Shown piece by piece: positions 46,381 through 53,500 of a stretch of DNA of 64,000 bases. Under the pieces are notes generated by a model that made no database searches, was not told the origin of the DNA, and saw nothing but the letters and a program-made list of their open reading frames with translations. Source of the stretch: Enterococcus casseliflavus NBRC 100478 (lineage in GTDB: Bacteria; Bacillota; Bacilli; Lactobacillales; Enterococcaceae); contig NZ_BCPT01000003.1 of the NCBI RefSeq assembly GCF_001544095.1, positions 1-64,000 of the forward strand, read 5' to 3'. How positions within the stretch are numbered: the first letter of the stretch is position 1; each line of letters starts with the position of its first letter. A program made the translations under genes and the position numbers.

Positions 46381-47309
46381 GTTTGAATGTGATCGCGTTA
46401 GGCGGCAATGCTATTTTAGATAAAGACCCTAGTGATGAAGGACAAAAAGCAGTTGTTGCGCAAGCAGCACGTTATATTGCCGATTTTGTCGAAAAAGGGG
46501 AAAAAGTCATTGTTTGTCACGGCAATGGACCACAAGTCGGCAACTTACTGTTGCAGCAAAAAGCAGGGGAAAGTGAAAAAAATCCCCAATTGAAATTAGA
46601 CAGCTGCGTGGCGATGACCCAAGGAAGTATCGGTTATTGGCTGCAAAATGCCTTGATCAATGAGTTTGCCACACGTCAAGCACATCCTTCGGTGATCTCA
46701 TTAGTCACCCAAGTTCGTGTCGATCCAGCAGATCCATCCTTTGAGAAACCTTCCAAACCAGTCGGACCTTTTTATAGTGAAGAGGAAGCCAATGCTGCGA
46801 TGGCAGCCAATGGCGGGGTATATCAAGAAGATGCTGGGCGTGGTTACCGGAAAGTGGTTCCATCCCCGAAACCGCAAGAAATCGTTGAAAAAGAAGCCAT
46901 CAAAACATTGGTCGATGCTGGTGTGATCACGATTTGCGCCGGTGGTGGTGGCGTACCTGTCGTTCGCAACGACAATGGGTTTACTGGCGTGGAAGCCGTC
47001 AACGACAAGGACTTTACCGCTAGTGTCTTAGCAAAAGACGTGCAGGCCGATCGCCTGATCATTTTGACTGGTGTCGACAATATCTACATCAATTACAACC
47101 AGCCGAATCAGCAAGCCTTAGGGGAAATCAGTGTGGCACAAGCCAAGGGCTACATCGAGGAAGGCCATTTTGCAGCGGGTAGTATGTTGCCAAAAATAGA
47201 AGCTGCGATTGATTTTGTCGAAGAAGATGCAGCCAGAACCGCGATTATTACCTCAATCGAAAAGTTAGCTGAACTGGATCAGCATACAGGAACCATACTT
47301 CGAAAATAA
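46377..47309 (+). CDS. Carbamate kinase of module 2
   Basis: The 310-residue amino-acid-kinase-family protein has NVIALGGNAIL, VCHGNGPQVGNLL, EDAGRGYRKVVPSPKP and CAGGGGVPVV. It makes ATP from carbamoyl phosphate and ADP. The ATG at 46377 overlaps the MFS stop and follows AGAAGGAGAG. A longer frame from 46305 lies within the MFS gene. A second catabolic carbamate kinase only 17 kb from the first argues for two separately controlled fermentation modules. Confidence 0.93.
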   Translation: MSLNVIALGGNAILDKDPSDEGQKAVVAQAARYIADFVEKGEKVIVCHGNGPQVGNLLLQQKAGESEKNPQLKLDSCVAMTQGSIGYWLQNALINEFATRQAHPSVISLVTQVRVDPADPSFEKPSKPVGPFYSEEEANAAMAANGGVYQEDAGRGYRKVVPSPKPQEIVEKEAIKTLVDAGVITICAGGGGVPVVRNDNGFTGVEAVNDKDFTASVLAKDVQADRLIILTGVDNIYINYNQPNQQALGEISVAQAKGYIEEGHFAAGSMLPKIEAAIDFVEEDAARTAIITSIEKLAELDQHTGTILRK

Positions 47310-47322
47310 AGAGGGGATCAAA

Positions 47323-48540
47323 GTGAAAGCAAAAAAACTACCGATGGTGACGCAGATCGTTATTGCCGTTCTTCTAGGGATTCTTTGCGGTTTGTTCTTT
47401 GGGCAAGCCGCTTCGTTCCTAAAAATTTTGGGCGATCTTTTCTTGCGTCTGATGCAAATGGCGATCCCGTTATTGATCGTTGGCCAAATCATTCAAGCAG
47501 TTGGGGGGATTGCCCCGAAAGAACTCACTCGTTTGGGTGGAAAAACGATCGCTGTCTTTGGGATTTCCTCCTTATTCGCTGCTGCATGGGGCGTGCTGAT
47601 GGCGCTCTTCTTTGCTCCAGGCAAAGGGATCGACTTTTCACAAGCTGCCGGCGAACCTCTGCAAGCACAAGAAATTTCTATATCAGAGACAGTGATCAAC
47701 TTTATTCCCACGAATATTTTCGATGCGTTGAGTAAAGGGTCAATTATTCAAATCATCGTTTTTGGGTTATTTTTTGGTGTTGCCCTCAATCGCTTTGTGC
47801 AAAAGAAACCTGAGTCAGCTCTTTATGGGCTGATCGTGGATCTGAATGAGGTCGTCATTGCCATCATTCGTTACGTGATGATCGTGGCACCAATCGGTAT
47901 TTTTGCTTTGATCGCTTCAACGATCAGCTCCCTGGGCTTGCAGATCATTTTGCCATTAGGCAGCTATTTGCTCGTCTACGGTCTAGCCACCGTCACGTTC
48001 CTTGGGCTGTGGCTAGTCTTGTTGACCGTGTATTGTCGGATCAATCCGTTACGATTGATCAAAAATATGAAAAATATGTCGGTCATGGCATTGGCGACAA
48101 CCTCCTCTGCCATCACGCTGCCGATCGCTATGGAAGAATCCCAGAATAAATTAGGACTCAGTAGCCACATCACCAATTTGGTATTGCCGTTAGGGATGTC
48201 TTTGAACAGCAATGGGTCAGCGATGCATATGGCGATTACAGTCATGACGATCGCCCAAATGTATCAAATCAACTTTGACGGGATCCAAATGGTGACGGTA
48301 GCTGTAACTGCGACTTTCGTTTCTTTAGCCAATGCAGTTGTTCCCGGAGCGGGGTTAGTTTCCTTGGCAATCATTGTTCCCCAGCTCGGTTTACCAATCG
48401 AAAGCATTGCGCTATTTGCTGGTGTCGAATGGTTTGTTGGTATGCTGCGGACGATCTTGAACGTGAACTCAGACGTCTATTCAGCGCTTTTGATCGCTAA
48501 GTCTGCTGATGAACTCGATCATCGCGTGTTTAATCAATAA
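47323..48540 (+). CDS. DAACS symporter of module 2
   Basis: The 405-residue product is a paralogue of the module 1 carrier. Shared signatures include ATTSSAITLPIAME, GMSLNSNGSAMHMA and EWFVGMLRTILNVNSDV. It starts with GTG 47323 after GAGGGGAT. The repeated pairing of an MFS and a DAACS protein with the carbamoyltransferase genes suggests one imports the ureide and the other handles a carboxylate product such as oxamate, but direction cannot be read from sequence. Confidence 0.82.
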   Translation: MKAKKLPMVTQIVIAVLLGILCGLFFGQAASFLKILGDLFLRLMQMAIPLLIVGQIIQAVGGIAPKELTRLGGKTIAVFGISSLFAAAWGVLMALFFAPGKGIDFSQAAGEPLQAQEISISETVINFIPTNIFDALSKGSIIQIIVFGLFFGVALNRFVQKKPESALYGLIVDLNEVVIAIIRYVMIVAPIGIFALIASTISSLGLQIILPLGSYLLVYGLATVTFLGLWLVLLTVYCRINPLRLIKNMKNMSVMALATTSSAITLPIAMEESQNKLGLSSHITNLVLPLGMSLNSNGSAMHMAITVMTIAQMYQINFDGIQMVTVAVTATFVSLANAVVPGAGLVSLAIIVPQLGLPIESIALFAGVEWFVGMLRTILNVNSDVYSALLIAKSADELDHRVFNQ

Positions 48541-48573
48541 GAGAAGCCGTTGCCAAGCGTGCTTCTCTTTTTC
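48541..48573 (+). terminator. Weak terminator-like hairpin before the second allD
   Basis: GAGAAGC and GCTTCTC pair across a 13-base inner segment and are followed by T5. It may reduce read-through into the dehydrogenase gene, which has its own strong site AAGGAGGAG. Confidence 0.55.
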
Positions 48574-48588
48574 TAAGGAGGAGAAAAG

Positions 48589-49650
48589 ATGGAAGAAATG
48601 AGCAGACGATCTTTGCTGGAATTAGAAGCATTGATGAAAAAGAAACTCTTGGCTGCTGGTTTGCCAGAAGCCGCTGCCAGTGAAACAGCGGCGCATTTGA
48701 CCTTTGCGGATGCGTGCGGGATCCATTCTCATGGTGCCGTGCGGATGGACTACTATGCCGAGCGCTTAGTAAAAGGCGGCATCACGCTAGAACCAAACAT
48801 GTCTTTTGAAAAAACAGGCGCCGCTACTGGAATTTTTCACGGAGATAACGGCATGGGGCATTATGTGTGCAACGAAGCGATTGCGATCGCCATTCATCTG
48901 GCGAAAGAAGCAGGGATCGCTGCAGTAGGAATCGAGCAGACCAGCCATAGCGGGACGATGGCGTATTACGTCAAACAGGCTGCTGAAGCCGACTTAGTGG
49001 CGATCGCCATGTGTCAATCGGATCCGATGGCGGTGCCTTTTGGTGGGACCGAAAACTATTTTGGCACCAATCCAATCGCGTTTGCAGCACCACGAGCCAA
49101 TCATCCGCCGGTGGTTTTTGATATGGCGACAACGGTTCAAGCGTGGGGCAAAATTTTGGACGCTCGCTCGAAGAAGCAGCAGATCCCCGATACTTGGGCC
49201 GTAGACGAGCAAGGCTTGCCTACCACCGACCCCTATGCAGTCCAAGGATTATTGCCAATCGCTGGTGCCAAAGGATATGGCTTGATGATGATGGTGGATA
49301 TTTTAGCTGGCTCGATGTTGGGCTTGGCTTTTGGTAAACAGGTCACCTCCATGTATGCGGATTTGACGGAAAAACGCCGCTTAGGACAATTTCTTCTTGT
49401 GATCGATCCGTCTCGTTTTACGGAAACCGAAACCTTCAAGCAAAGCGTCGATCAGATGGTGACTGAGCTGCATGCAATCTCGCCAGTAAAAGGGCAATCA
49501 CAAGTCTACTATCCTGGAGAGATCAGCCAAATACACTTTGAAAAAGCTCAGCAAGAAGGGGTCCTGATCCCCAAAGCGATCATCGATTATCTCGAAAGCG
49601 AAACCCTCCATTTTGATCGCTATGGTAGTCAAGATTCCTTTGCTAAATAA
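48589..49650 (+). CDS. Ureidoglycolate dehydrogenase-like protein of module 2
   Basis: This 353-residue Ldh2-family protein is a close paralogue of AllD of module 1: FADACGIHSHGAVRMDYYAER, QTSHSGTMAYYVKQAAEA, GTNPIAFAAPR and VVFDMATTVQAWGKILDARSK are nearly the same in both. It should oxidise ureidoglycolate or a related 2-hydroxy acid with NAD(P)+. It is the last gene of module 2. Two possible ATGs (48589 and 48598) exist. The first has better spacing from AAGGAGGAG. Confidence 0.88.
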   Translation: MEEMSRRSLLELEALMKKKLLAAGLPEAAASETAAHLTFADACGIHSHGAVRMDYYAERLVKGGITLEPNMSFEKTGAATGIFHGDNGMGHYVCNEAIAIAIHLAKEAGIAAVGIEQTSHSGTMAYYVKQAAEADLVAIAMCQSDPMAVPFGGTENYFGTNPIAFAAPRANHPPVVFDMATTVQAWGKILDARSKKQQIPDTWAVDEQGLPTTDPYAVQGLLPIAGAKGYGLMMMVDILAGSMLGLAFGKQVTSMYADLTEKRRLGQFLLVIDPSRFTETETFKQSVDQMVTELHAISPVKGQSQVYYPGEISQIHFEKAQQEGVLIPKAIIDYLESETLHFDRYGSQDSFAK

Positions 49651-49662
49651 AGATTTGCAGAA

Positions 49663-49703
49663 GACGGTTGGTTCATAGGGGTATTGAACCAACTGTTTTT
49701 TTG
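49663..49703 (+). terminator. Terminator of module 2
   Basis: ACGGTTGGTTCA and TGAACCAACTGT form a 12-bp stem followed by T7. It closes the ureide region. Confidence 0.85.
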
Positions 49704-49821
49704 CTGTGTGGAGCAAAGAGAATTTTTCCGTCAAAAAATCGCAGCTTTTTGACAGGAGCAGACGAATTCTTTGAGTTGGTTCATTTTTTTCAAAGCATTT
49801 CTTAAGCCATTCGCCCTTTGA

Positions 49822-49849
49822 TTGCTTGTTTTTTGGAATATGGTAGAAT
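49822..49849 (+). promoter_or_regulatory. Probable promoter of the SSB-like gene
   Basis: TTGCTT at 49822-49827 and TAGAAT at 49844-49849 are 16 bp apart, about 54 bp before the chosen start codon. Confidence 0.5.
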
Positions 49850-49902
49850 AGGTCGCATAAGTTTAGATCACTCAAGAAATGAGAGAAAAGCGAGGATGCA
49901 GC

Positions 49903-50361
49903 GTGGCAATGAATAAAGTGGTTCTTACTGGGAAAATCGCAGCGATGCCTAGTAAAGAAGCGTTTGATGCGGCGGACGATCAGGGCGTACGTTTTGATCT
50001 TGTCATTGTATCTCAATGGCAAAACAGTGAAGAAGTGCATCATGAATGGTTTGCTTGTGTCGTTCATGGGAAACAGGCAGAGACCTTTTTACGGTATACT
50101 CAAAAAGGAGCAAGTATCAAAATCAACGGACACTTGCAAGGCTGTCCGTATGAAACAGCAGAAGGGCAAAGATTTTGTGCGGCAGAAGTGGTGGTGGATA
50201 CCTTTCAAATTTTAGAGTTAGCAGAAGAACCAGCGACGCCTTTTCCTAAAAAGCGACCATCGACACTTGATGAAACGACGCAAACAAAGTCGATCCGCAA
50301 TGAAAAAGATCCCCTAAAAACACAGATGCTGGAGTTTTTAAAAGACAATCGATTATTTTAA
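49903..50361 (+). CDS. Single-stranded DNA-binding protein-like OB-fold protein
   Basis: The product has about 152 residues. The N-terminal 110 resemble the SSB OB-fold: MNKVVLTGKI at the start, EWFACVVHGKQAETFLRYTQKGASIKINGHLQ in the middle and AAEVVVDTFQILE at the end. The C-terminus (LEFLKDNRLF) lacks the acidic DDDLPF-like tip that recruits partner proteins, so this is probably an accessory paralogue rather than the main SSB. It is not between rpsF and rpsR, where the housekeeping ssb lies. GTG 49903 has CGAGGA six bases upstream. ATG 49909 is an alternative. Confidence 0.75.
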   Translation: MAMNKVVLTGKIAAMPSKEAFDAADDQGVRFDLVIVSQWQNSEEVHHEWFACVVHGKQAETFLRYTQKGASIKINGHLQGCPYETAEGQRFCAAEVVVDTFQILELAEEPATPFPKKRPSTLDETTQTKSIRNEKDPLKTQMLEFLKDNRLF

Positions 50362-50365
50362 TGAC

Positions 50366-50405
50366 GAAACATGCGGAAAGCCACGGCTTCTCGCATGTTT
50401 TTTTA
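50366..50405 (+). terminator. Terminator after the SSB-like gene
   Basis: AACATGCG and CGCATGTT pair around an inner hairpin GAAAGCCACGGCTTC and are followed by T7. Confidence 0.82.
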
Positions 50406-50577
50406 CGTAGAGAAAGCATTGGCAAAATTCAACTATATCTGACTAGCGGTGTTCTTTATTGCGAATCAAAGAGGCGGTTGAATAGAATGGTGATTGTAAT
50501 AAATGATCGCGAAAGTGAAAATAGTGTTTCACAAAAAGTGCCGATTGGTTTAGAATAGTTGAAACATATCTTGAGGG

Positions 50578-50622
50578 AAAAAGTGGCGCTTGCCTTGTTC
50601 AACTGCTAGATGCCGCTTTTTT
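50578..50622 (+). terminator. Terminator-like hairpin upstream of the C26 gene
   Basis: AAAAAGTGGC pairs with GCCGCTTTTTT (one G-U pair), with an internal loop of about 24 bases and T6. It lies 30 bp before the C26 start codon. It may end an upstream transcript or act as an attenuator. The 170 bp before it contain no convincing gene. Confidence 0.55.
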
Positions 50623-50654
50623 CTGAAAAATTCGTTAATCAGGGAGGGATGTCG

Positions 50655-51365
50655 ATGGGCAAACCAATTATAGGGATTGCTGCGAATGAAGTGCAAGATG
50701 CTGGCGATGTGCTGCATCATTTGCCGATCGCCTACACACCATTAGGGTATGTGCGAGCGATCCAGCAAGCGGGCGGACTGCCATTGCTCTTGCCAATCAG
50801 TGAACCAGCTATAGCCAAGGACTATGTTTCACAGATCGATAAACTGGTGTTAGCTGGTGGACAAGATGTTTCACCCAAGTTTTATGGGCAGGAGGCCCAT
50901 CAGGCAACTGGAAGCGGCTTTTTGGCACGGGATGAGTTTGAACTGGCGCTGATCGATGAAGCGCTGCTGCAAAAGAAACCAATTTTTGCGGTTTGTCGGG
51001 GGATGCAGCTGGTCAACGTGGCCTTTGGGGGCACGCTGCAGCAAGACATCAGTACCTTCAGTGAGATCATTCATATGCAGGCGCCGATTCCGAAAGAAGT
51101 GCCGACCCATGCCATCGCGACGGCTGAAAAAAGCATGTTGGCTCGTGTATACGGTCAAAAAACAAAGGTCAATTCCTTTCATCATCAAGCGGTGGATCGA
51201 TTGGCTCGTCCATTGCAAAAGACAGCTTGGAGTCCTGATGGCATCATTGAAGGCATTGAACACGTGGGTCAGCGCTTGTTGGCGGTTCAATGGCATCCAG
51301 ACTTTGCCTATGATGCGCTTTTACAAGAACAAGCGGTTTTCAAGTATGTCGTTGATGTGTTGTAA
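50655..51365 (+). CDS. C26-family gamma-glutamyl hydrolase-like protein
   Basis: The 236-residue class I glutamine-amidotransferase-like protein is of the PuuD/C26 group. The nucleophile is Cys114 in FAVCRGMQLVN. The second part of the triad is His214 in VQWHPD, followed by Asp216 where most relatives have Glu (HPE). It probably hydrolyses gamma-glutamyl amide bonds of small compounds or peptides. I start it at ATG 50655, six bases after AGGGAGGG. ATG 50649 touches that site. It is followed 28 bp later by an oligopeptide-binding lipoprotein, suggesting a small peptide-use unit. Confidence 0.8.
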   Translation: MGKPIIGIAANEVQDAGDVLHHLPIAYTPLGYVRAIQQAGGLPLLLPISEPAIAKDYVSQIDKLVLAGGQDVSPKFYGQEAHQATGSGFLARDEFELALIDEALLQKKPIFAVCRGMQLVNVAFGGTLQQDISTFSEIIHMQAPIPKEVPTHAIATAEKSMLARVYGQKTKVNSFHHQAVDRLARPLQKTAWSPDGIIEGIEHVGQRLLAVQWHPDFAYDALLQEQAVFKYVVDVL

Positions 51366-51393
51366 GAAAGAGGGTCACGCAAGGAGGAGAAAA

Positions 51394-53037
51394 ATGAAAA
51401 AGAAAATGATTGGTATCACTGCTTTCACAGTATTGGTTTTAAGTGCCTGCAGTACCACGAGTCCCACGACGGATTCTGGACAGCAAGAGGAGCAAGGCGC
51501 TGTTGCGCAAGAGATTCAAGTGTCAACCGCGGGCGCCTTATCGACCCTTGATAGCGGGCAATACACGGATGTCAACAGTTCCGATATGATCGGACAAGTG
51601 GCAGAAGGGTTATACCGTCTGGATCAAGAGGGGGATCCTGAGCTTGCGATGGCCGCTGAAGAGCCTACGGTATCAGAAGATGGACTGGTTTATACCTTCA
51701 CCATTCGTGATGCAACATGGAGCAATGGCGATCCTGTTACAGCGGATGATTTTGTCTACGCCTTTCAATATGTTGCCAATCCAGAGAACGGTTCTAGCAG
51801 CAGCAATCAAATGGATGTGTTGAAAAATGGCAGTCAAGTACGTCAAGGAGATGCTGAGGTCAGTGAGTTAGGTGCCAAAGCATTGGACCAGCAGACGTTA
51901 GAGCTGACATTGGCAAGTCCAATCTCGTATTTGGATCAGATTCTGGTCGGGACACCTTTTATGCCAAAAAACCAAGCGTTTGCTGAAGAAAAAGGTGCCG
52001 ATTATGGGTTATCAGCGGAAAATTTTGTTGGCAACGGCCCATTCTTGATCGAAGGGTGGAACGGAACCAATGAATCATGGACGTTAACGAAAAATCCTGA
52101 TTATTGGGATTCTGAGAATGTCCAATTGACCAAGATCGACGTGCAAGTAGTGAAGGAAACGGCAACTGGTGTCAGCCTTTTTGAAACAGGAGAACTGGAC
52201 TACACCACCTTAACGGATACGTACGCACAGCAATACCAAAACTCAGCTCAAGCCAACTATGTGCCAAAGGCGCTGGTGGGGTATTTAAGTGCCAACCAAA
52301 AACGAGAAGTCACAGGCAATGTCAAGGTACGTCAGGCGATTTTACAAGCTATTGACAAAGAGGCATTTGCTGAAAATATCTTAGGTGATGGGTCCACTGC
52401 ATTAAACGGCTTTGTGCCAAGCAACTTTGCCAAAGATCCTGAAACAGACCAAGATTTTCGTGAAGAAAATGGCGATTTACTGCCGTATGATCTAACAGCC
52501 GCACAAGCGCTTTGGGCACAAGCCAAAGAAGAGTTGGGACAAGACGAGATCACTTTGGAACTGTTGTCAGCAGATACAGCAGCAGCCAAGAAAACCATCG
52601 AATTTGTCCAAGGACAGTTAGAAACCAATTTGCCTGGATTAACCATCGATGCCAAGTCGATTCCTTTACAAAACCGCTTGGACTTGCAATCCCAAGGTGA
52701 ATTTGATCTCGTCTTCGGGACTTGGACACCAGATTACGCGGACCCGATCAACTTCTTAGAATTTTATGATTCGACAGGTGGCTTGAATACCTCTGGGTAT
52801 GCTAGTGAAAGGTACGACCAAGGGTTACAAGAAGCACGGACGACTTTAGCAAACGATCCAGTTGCCCGTTGGGACTTATTGAAAGAACTCGAGAAACAAT
52901 TGATCGTTGAAGATACAGCCGTCTTGCCGTTATATCAAGGAGCGGTAGCGTATTTGAAAACAGATCGTTTGCAAGGAGTGCAAGTGTTTCCTTTTGGACG
53001 AACAGTATCCTATCGCCTAGCATCTGTCTCAGAATAA
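51394..53037 (+). CDS. Oligopeptide-binding lipoprotein (OppA-like)
   Basis: The product has 547 residues. The signal peptide ends in the lipobox LSAC, so the mature protein is anchored to the membrane at Cys19. The rest is a family 5 solute-binding protein (YTFTIRDATWSNGDPVTADDFVYAF; GNVKVRQAILQAIDKEAF). It delivers oligopeptides to an Opp-type permease, none of which is encoded here, so it works with a distant transporter or as a pheromone-type receptor. ATG 51394 lies behind AAGGAGGAG. The frame is open far upstream but only as an overlap with the C26 gene. Confidence 0.9.
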   Translation: MKKKMIGITAFTVLVLSACSTTSPTTDSGQQEEQGAVAQEIQVSTAGALSTLDSGQYTDVNSSDMIGQVAEGLYRLDQEGDPELAMAAEEPTVSEDGLVYTFTIRDATWSNGDPVTADDFVYAFQYVANPENGSSSSNQMDVLKNGSQVRQGDAEVSELGAKALDQQTLELTLASPISYLDQILVGTPFMPKNQAFAEEKGADYGLSAENFVGNGPFLIEGWNGTNESWTLTKNPDYWDSENVQLTKIDVQVVKETATGVSLFETGELDYTTLTDTYAQQYQNSAQANYVPKALVGYLSANQKREVTGNVKVRQAILQAIDKEAFAENILGDGSTALNGFVPSNFAKDPETDQDFREENGDLLPYDLTAAQALWAQAKEELGQDEITLELLSADTAAAKKTIEFVQGQLETNLPGLTIDAKSIPLQNRLDLQSQGEFDLVFGTWTPDYADPINFLEFYDSTGGLNTSGYASERYDQGLQEARTTLANDPVARWDLLKELEKQLIVEDTAVLPLYQGAVAYLKTDRLQGVQVFPFGRTVSYRLASVSE

Positions 53038-53259
53038 ACAGGAAGTAAGAAAACAGAGGAACTTTTTTTCAACCAAGTGTGCTGACCAAACAACGCTTGT
53101 TGAAGTGAGGGGCATCTGTTTTTTTATTTTGCCAAATTCCTTGCAACGCTTAGGATAAACCGAGAATTCGTTTTCAAAAAATAGTTGTTAAAAAGCGAGA
53201 AATTGAGAAACGCCTTTTTAGAAAAGTCAATCTTTTTGAAAAAAAATTAATAAAAATTG

Positions 53260-53288
53260 TTGCATTCTCAGAAACTTATCTGTAAAGT
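53260..53288 (+). promoter_or_regulatory. Probable promoter of the ABC exporter leader
   Basis: TTGCAT (53260-53265) and TAAAGT (53283-53288) are exactly 17 bp apart in a very A/T-rich stretch. It is 45 bp before the leader start codon. Confidence 0.45.
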
Positions 53289-53332
53289 GTTAGGTGTAGT
53301 CAGCAAAAATAAAAAGAGAAGGAGGGATTACG

Positions 53333-53401
53333 ATGCAAAAAGTATTTGATAAAAAAACAACCAAATTGAATAAAGTGAATCCCTCATTCGGTAACCATTA
53401 G
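53333..53401 (+). CDS. 22-residue leader peptide before the ABC exporter
   Basis: A short frame (MQKVFDKKTTKLNK... ending PSFGNH) with a strong site GAAGGAGGGA at the right spacing. It is rich in Lys and Thr. It lies between a promoter-like pair and a terminator, 100 bp before a two-gene ABC exporter. This layout is that of B. subtilis bmrB-bmrC-bmrD, where translation of a leader peptide controls terminator formation and drugs that slow the ribosome induce the pump. The peptide is not like BmrB (54 residues), so similarity is in arrangement only. Confidence 0.7.
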   Translation: MQKVFDKKTTKLNKVNPSFGNH

Positions 53402-53434
53402 TGTACAGATAATGTCTATAATAACGACGTTTAT

Positions 53435-53469
53435 GCTCTGTCCTTTTTCCGAAGGGACAGAGCTTTTTT
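53435..53469 (+). terminator. Attenuator terminator before the ABC exporter
   Basis: GCTCTGTCC (53435-53443) and GGACAGAGC (53455-53463) form a perfect 9-bp stem followed by T6. ACAGA at 53405-53409, just after the leader stop, can pair with TCTGT inside the first arm and could be part of an antiterminator. Confidence 0.85.
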
Positions 53470-53500
53470 GTGTACTTTTTTAGAATGTGAGGGATAAAAC

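Noticed and set aside
49498-50067. A 189-codon open frame on the minus strand
   Set aside because: It covers the end of the second allD, a terminator and the start of the SSB-like gene, has no ribosome site and its sequence resembles no protein. It is an antisense shadow.
50361-50558. A 65-codon plus-strand frame after the SSB-like gene
   Set aside because: It starts on the SSB stop codon, runs through the terminator hairpin at 50366-50405 and has no ribosome site of its own.
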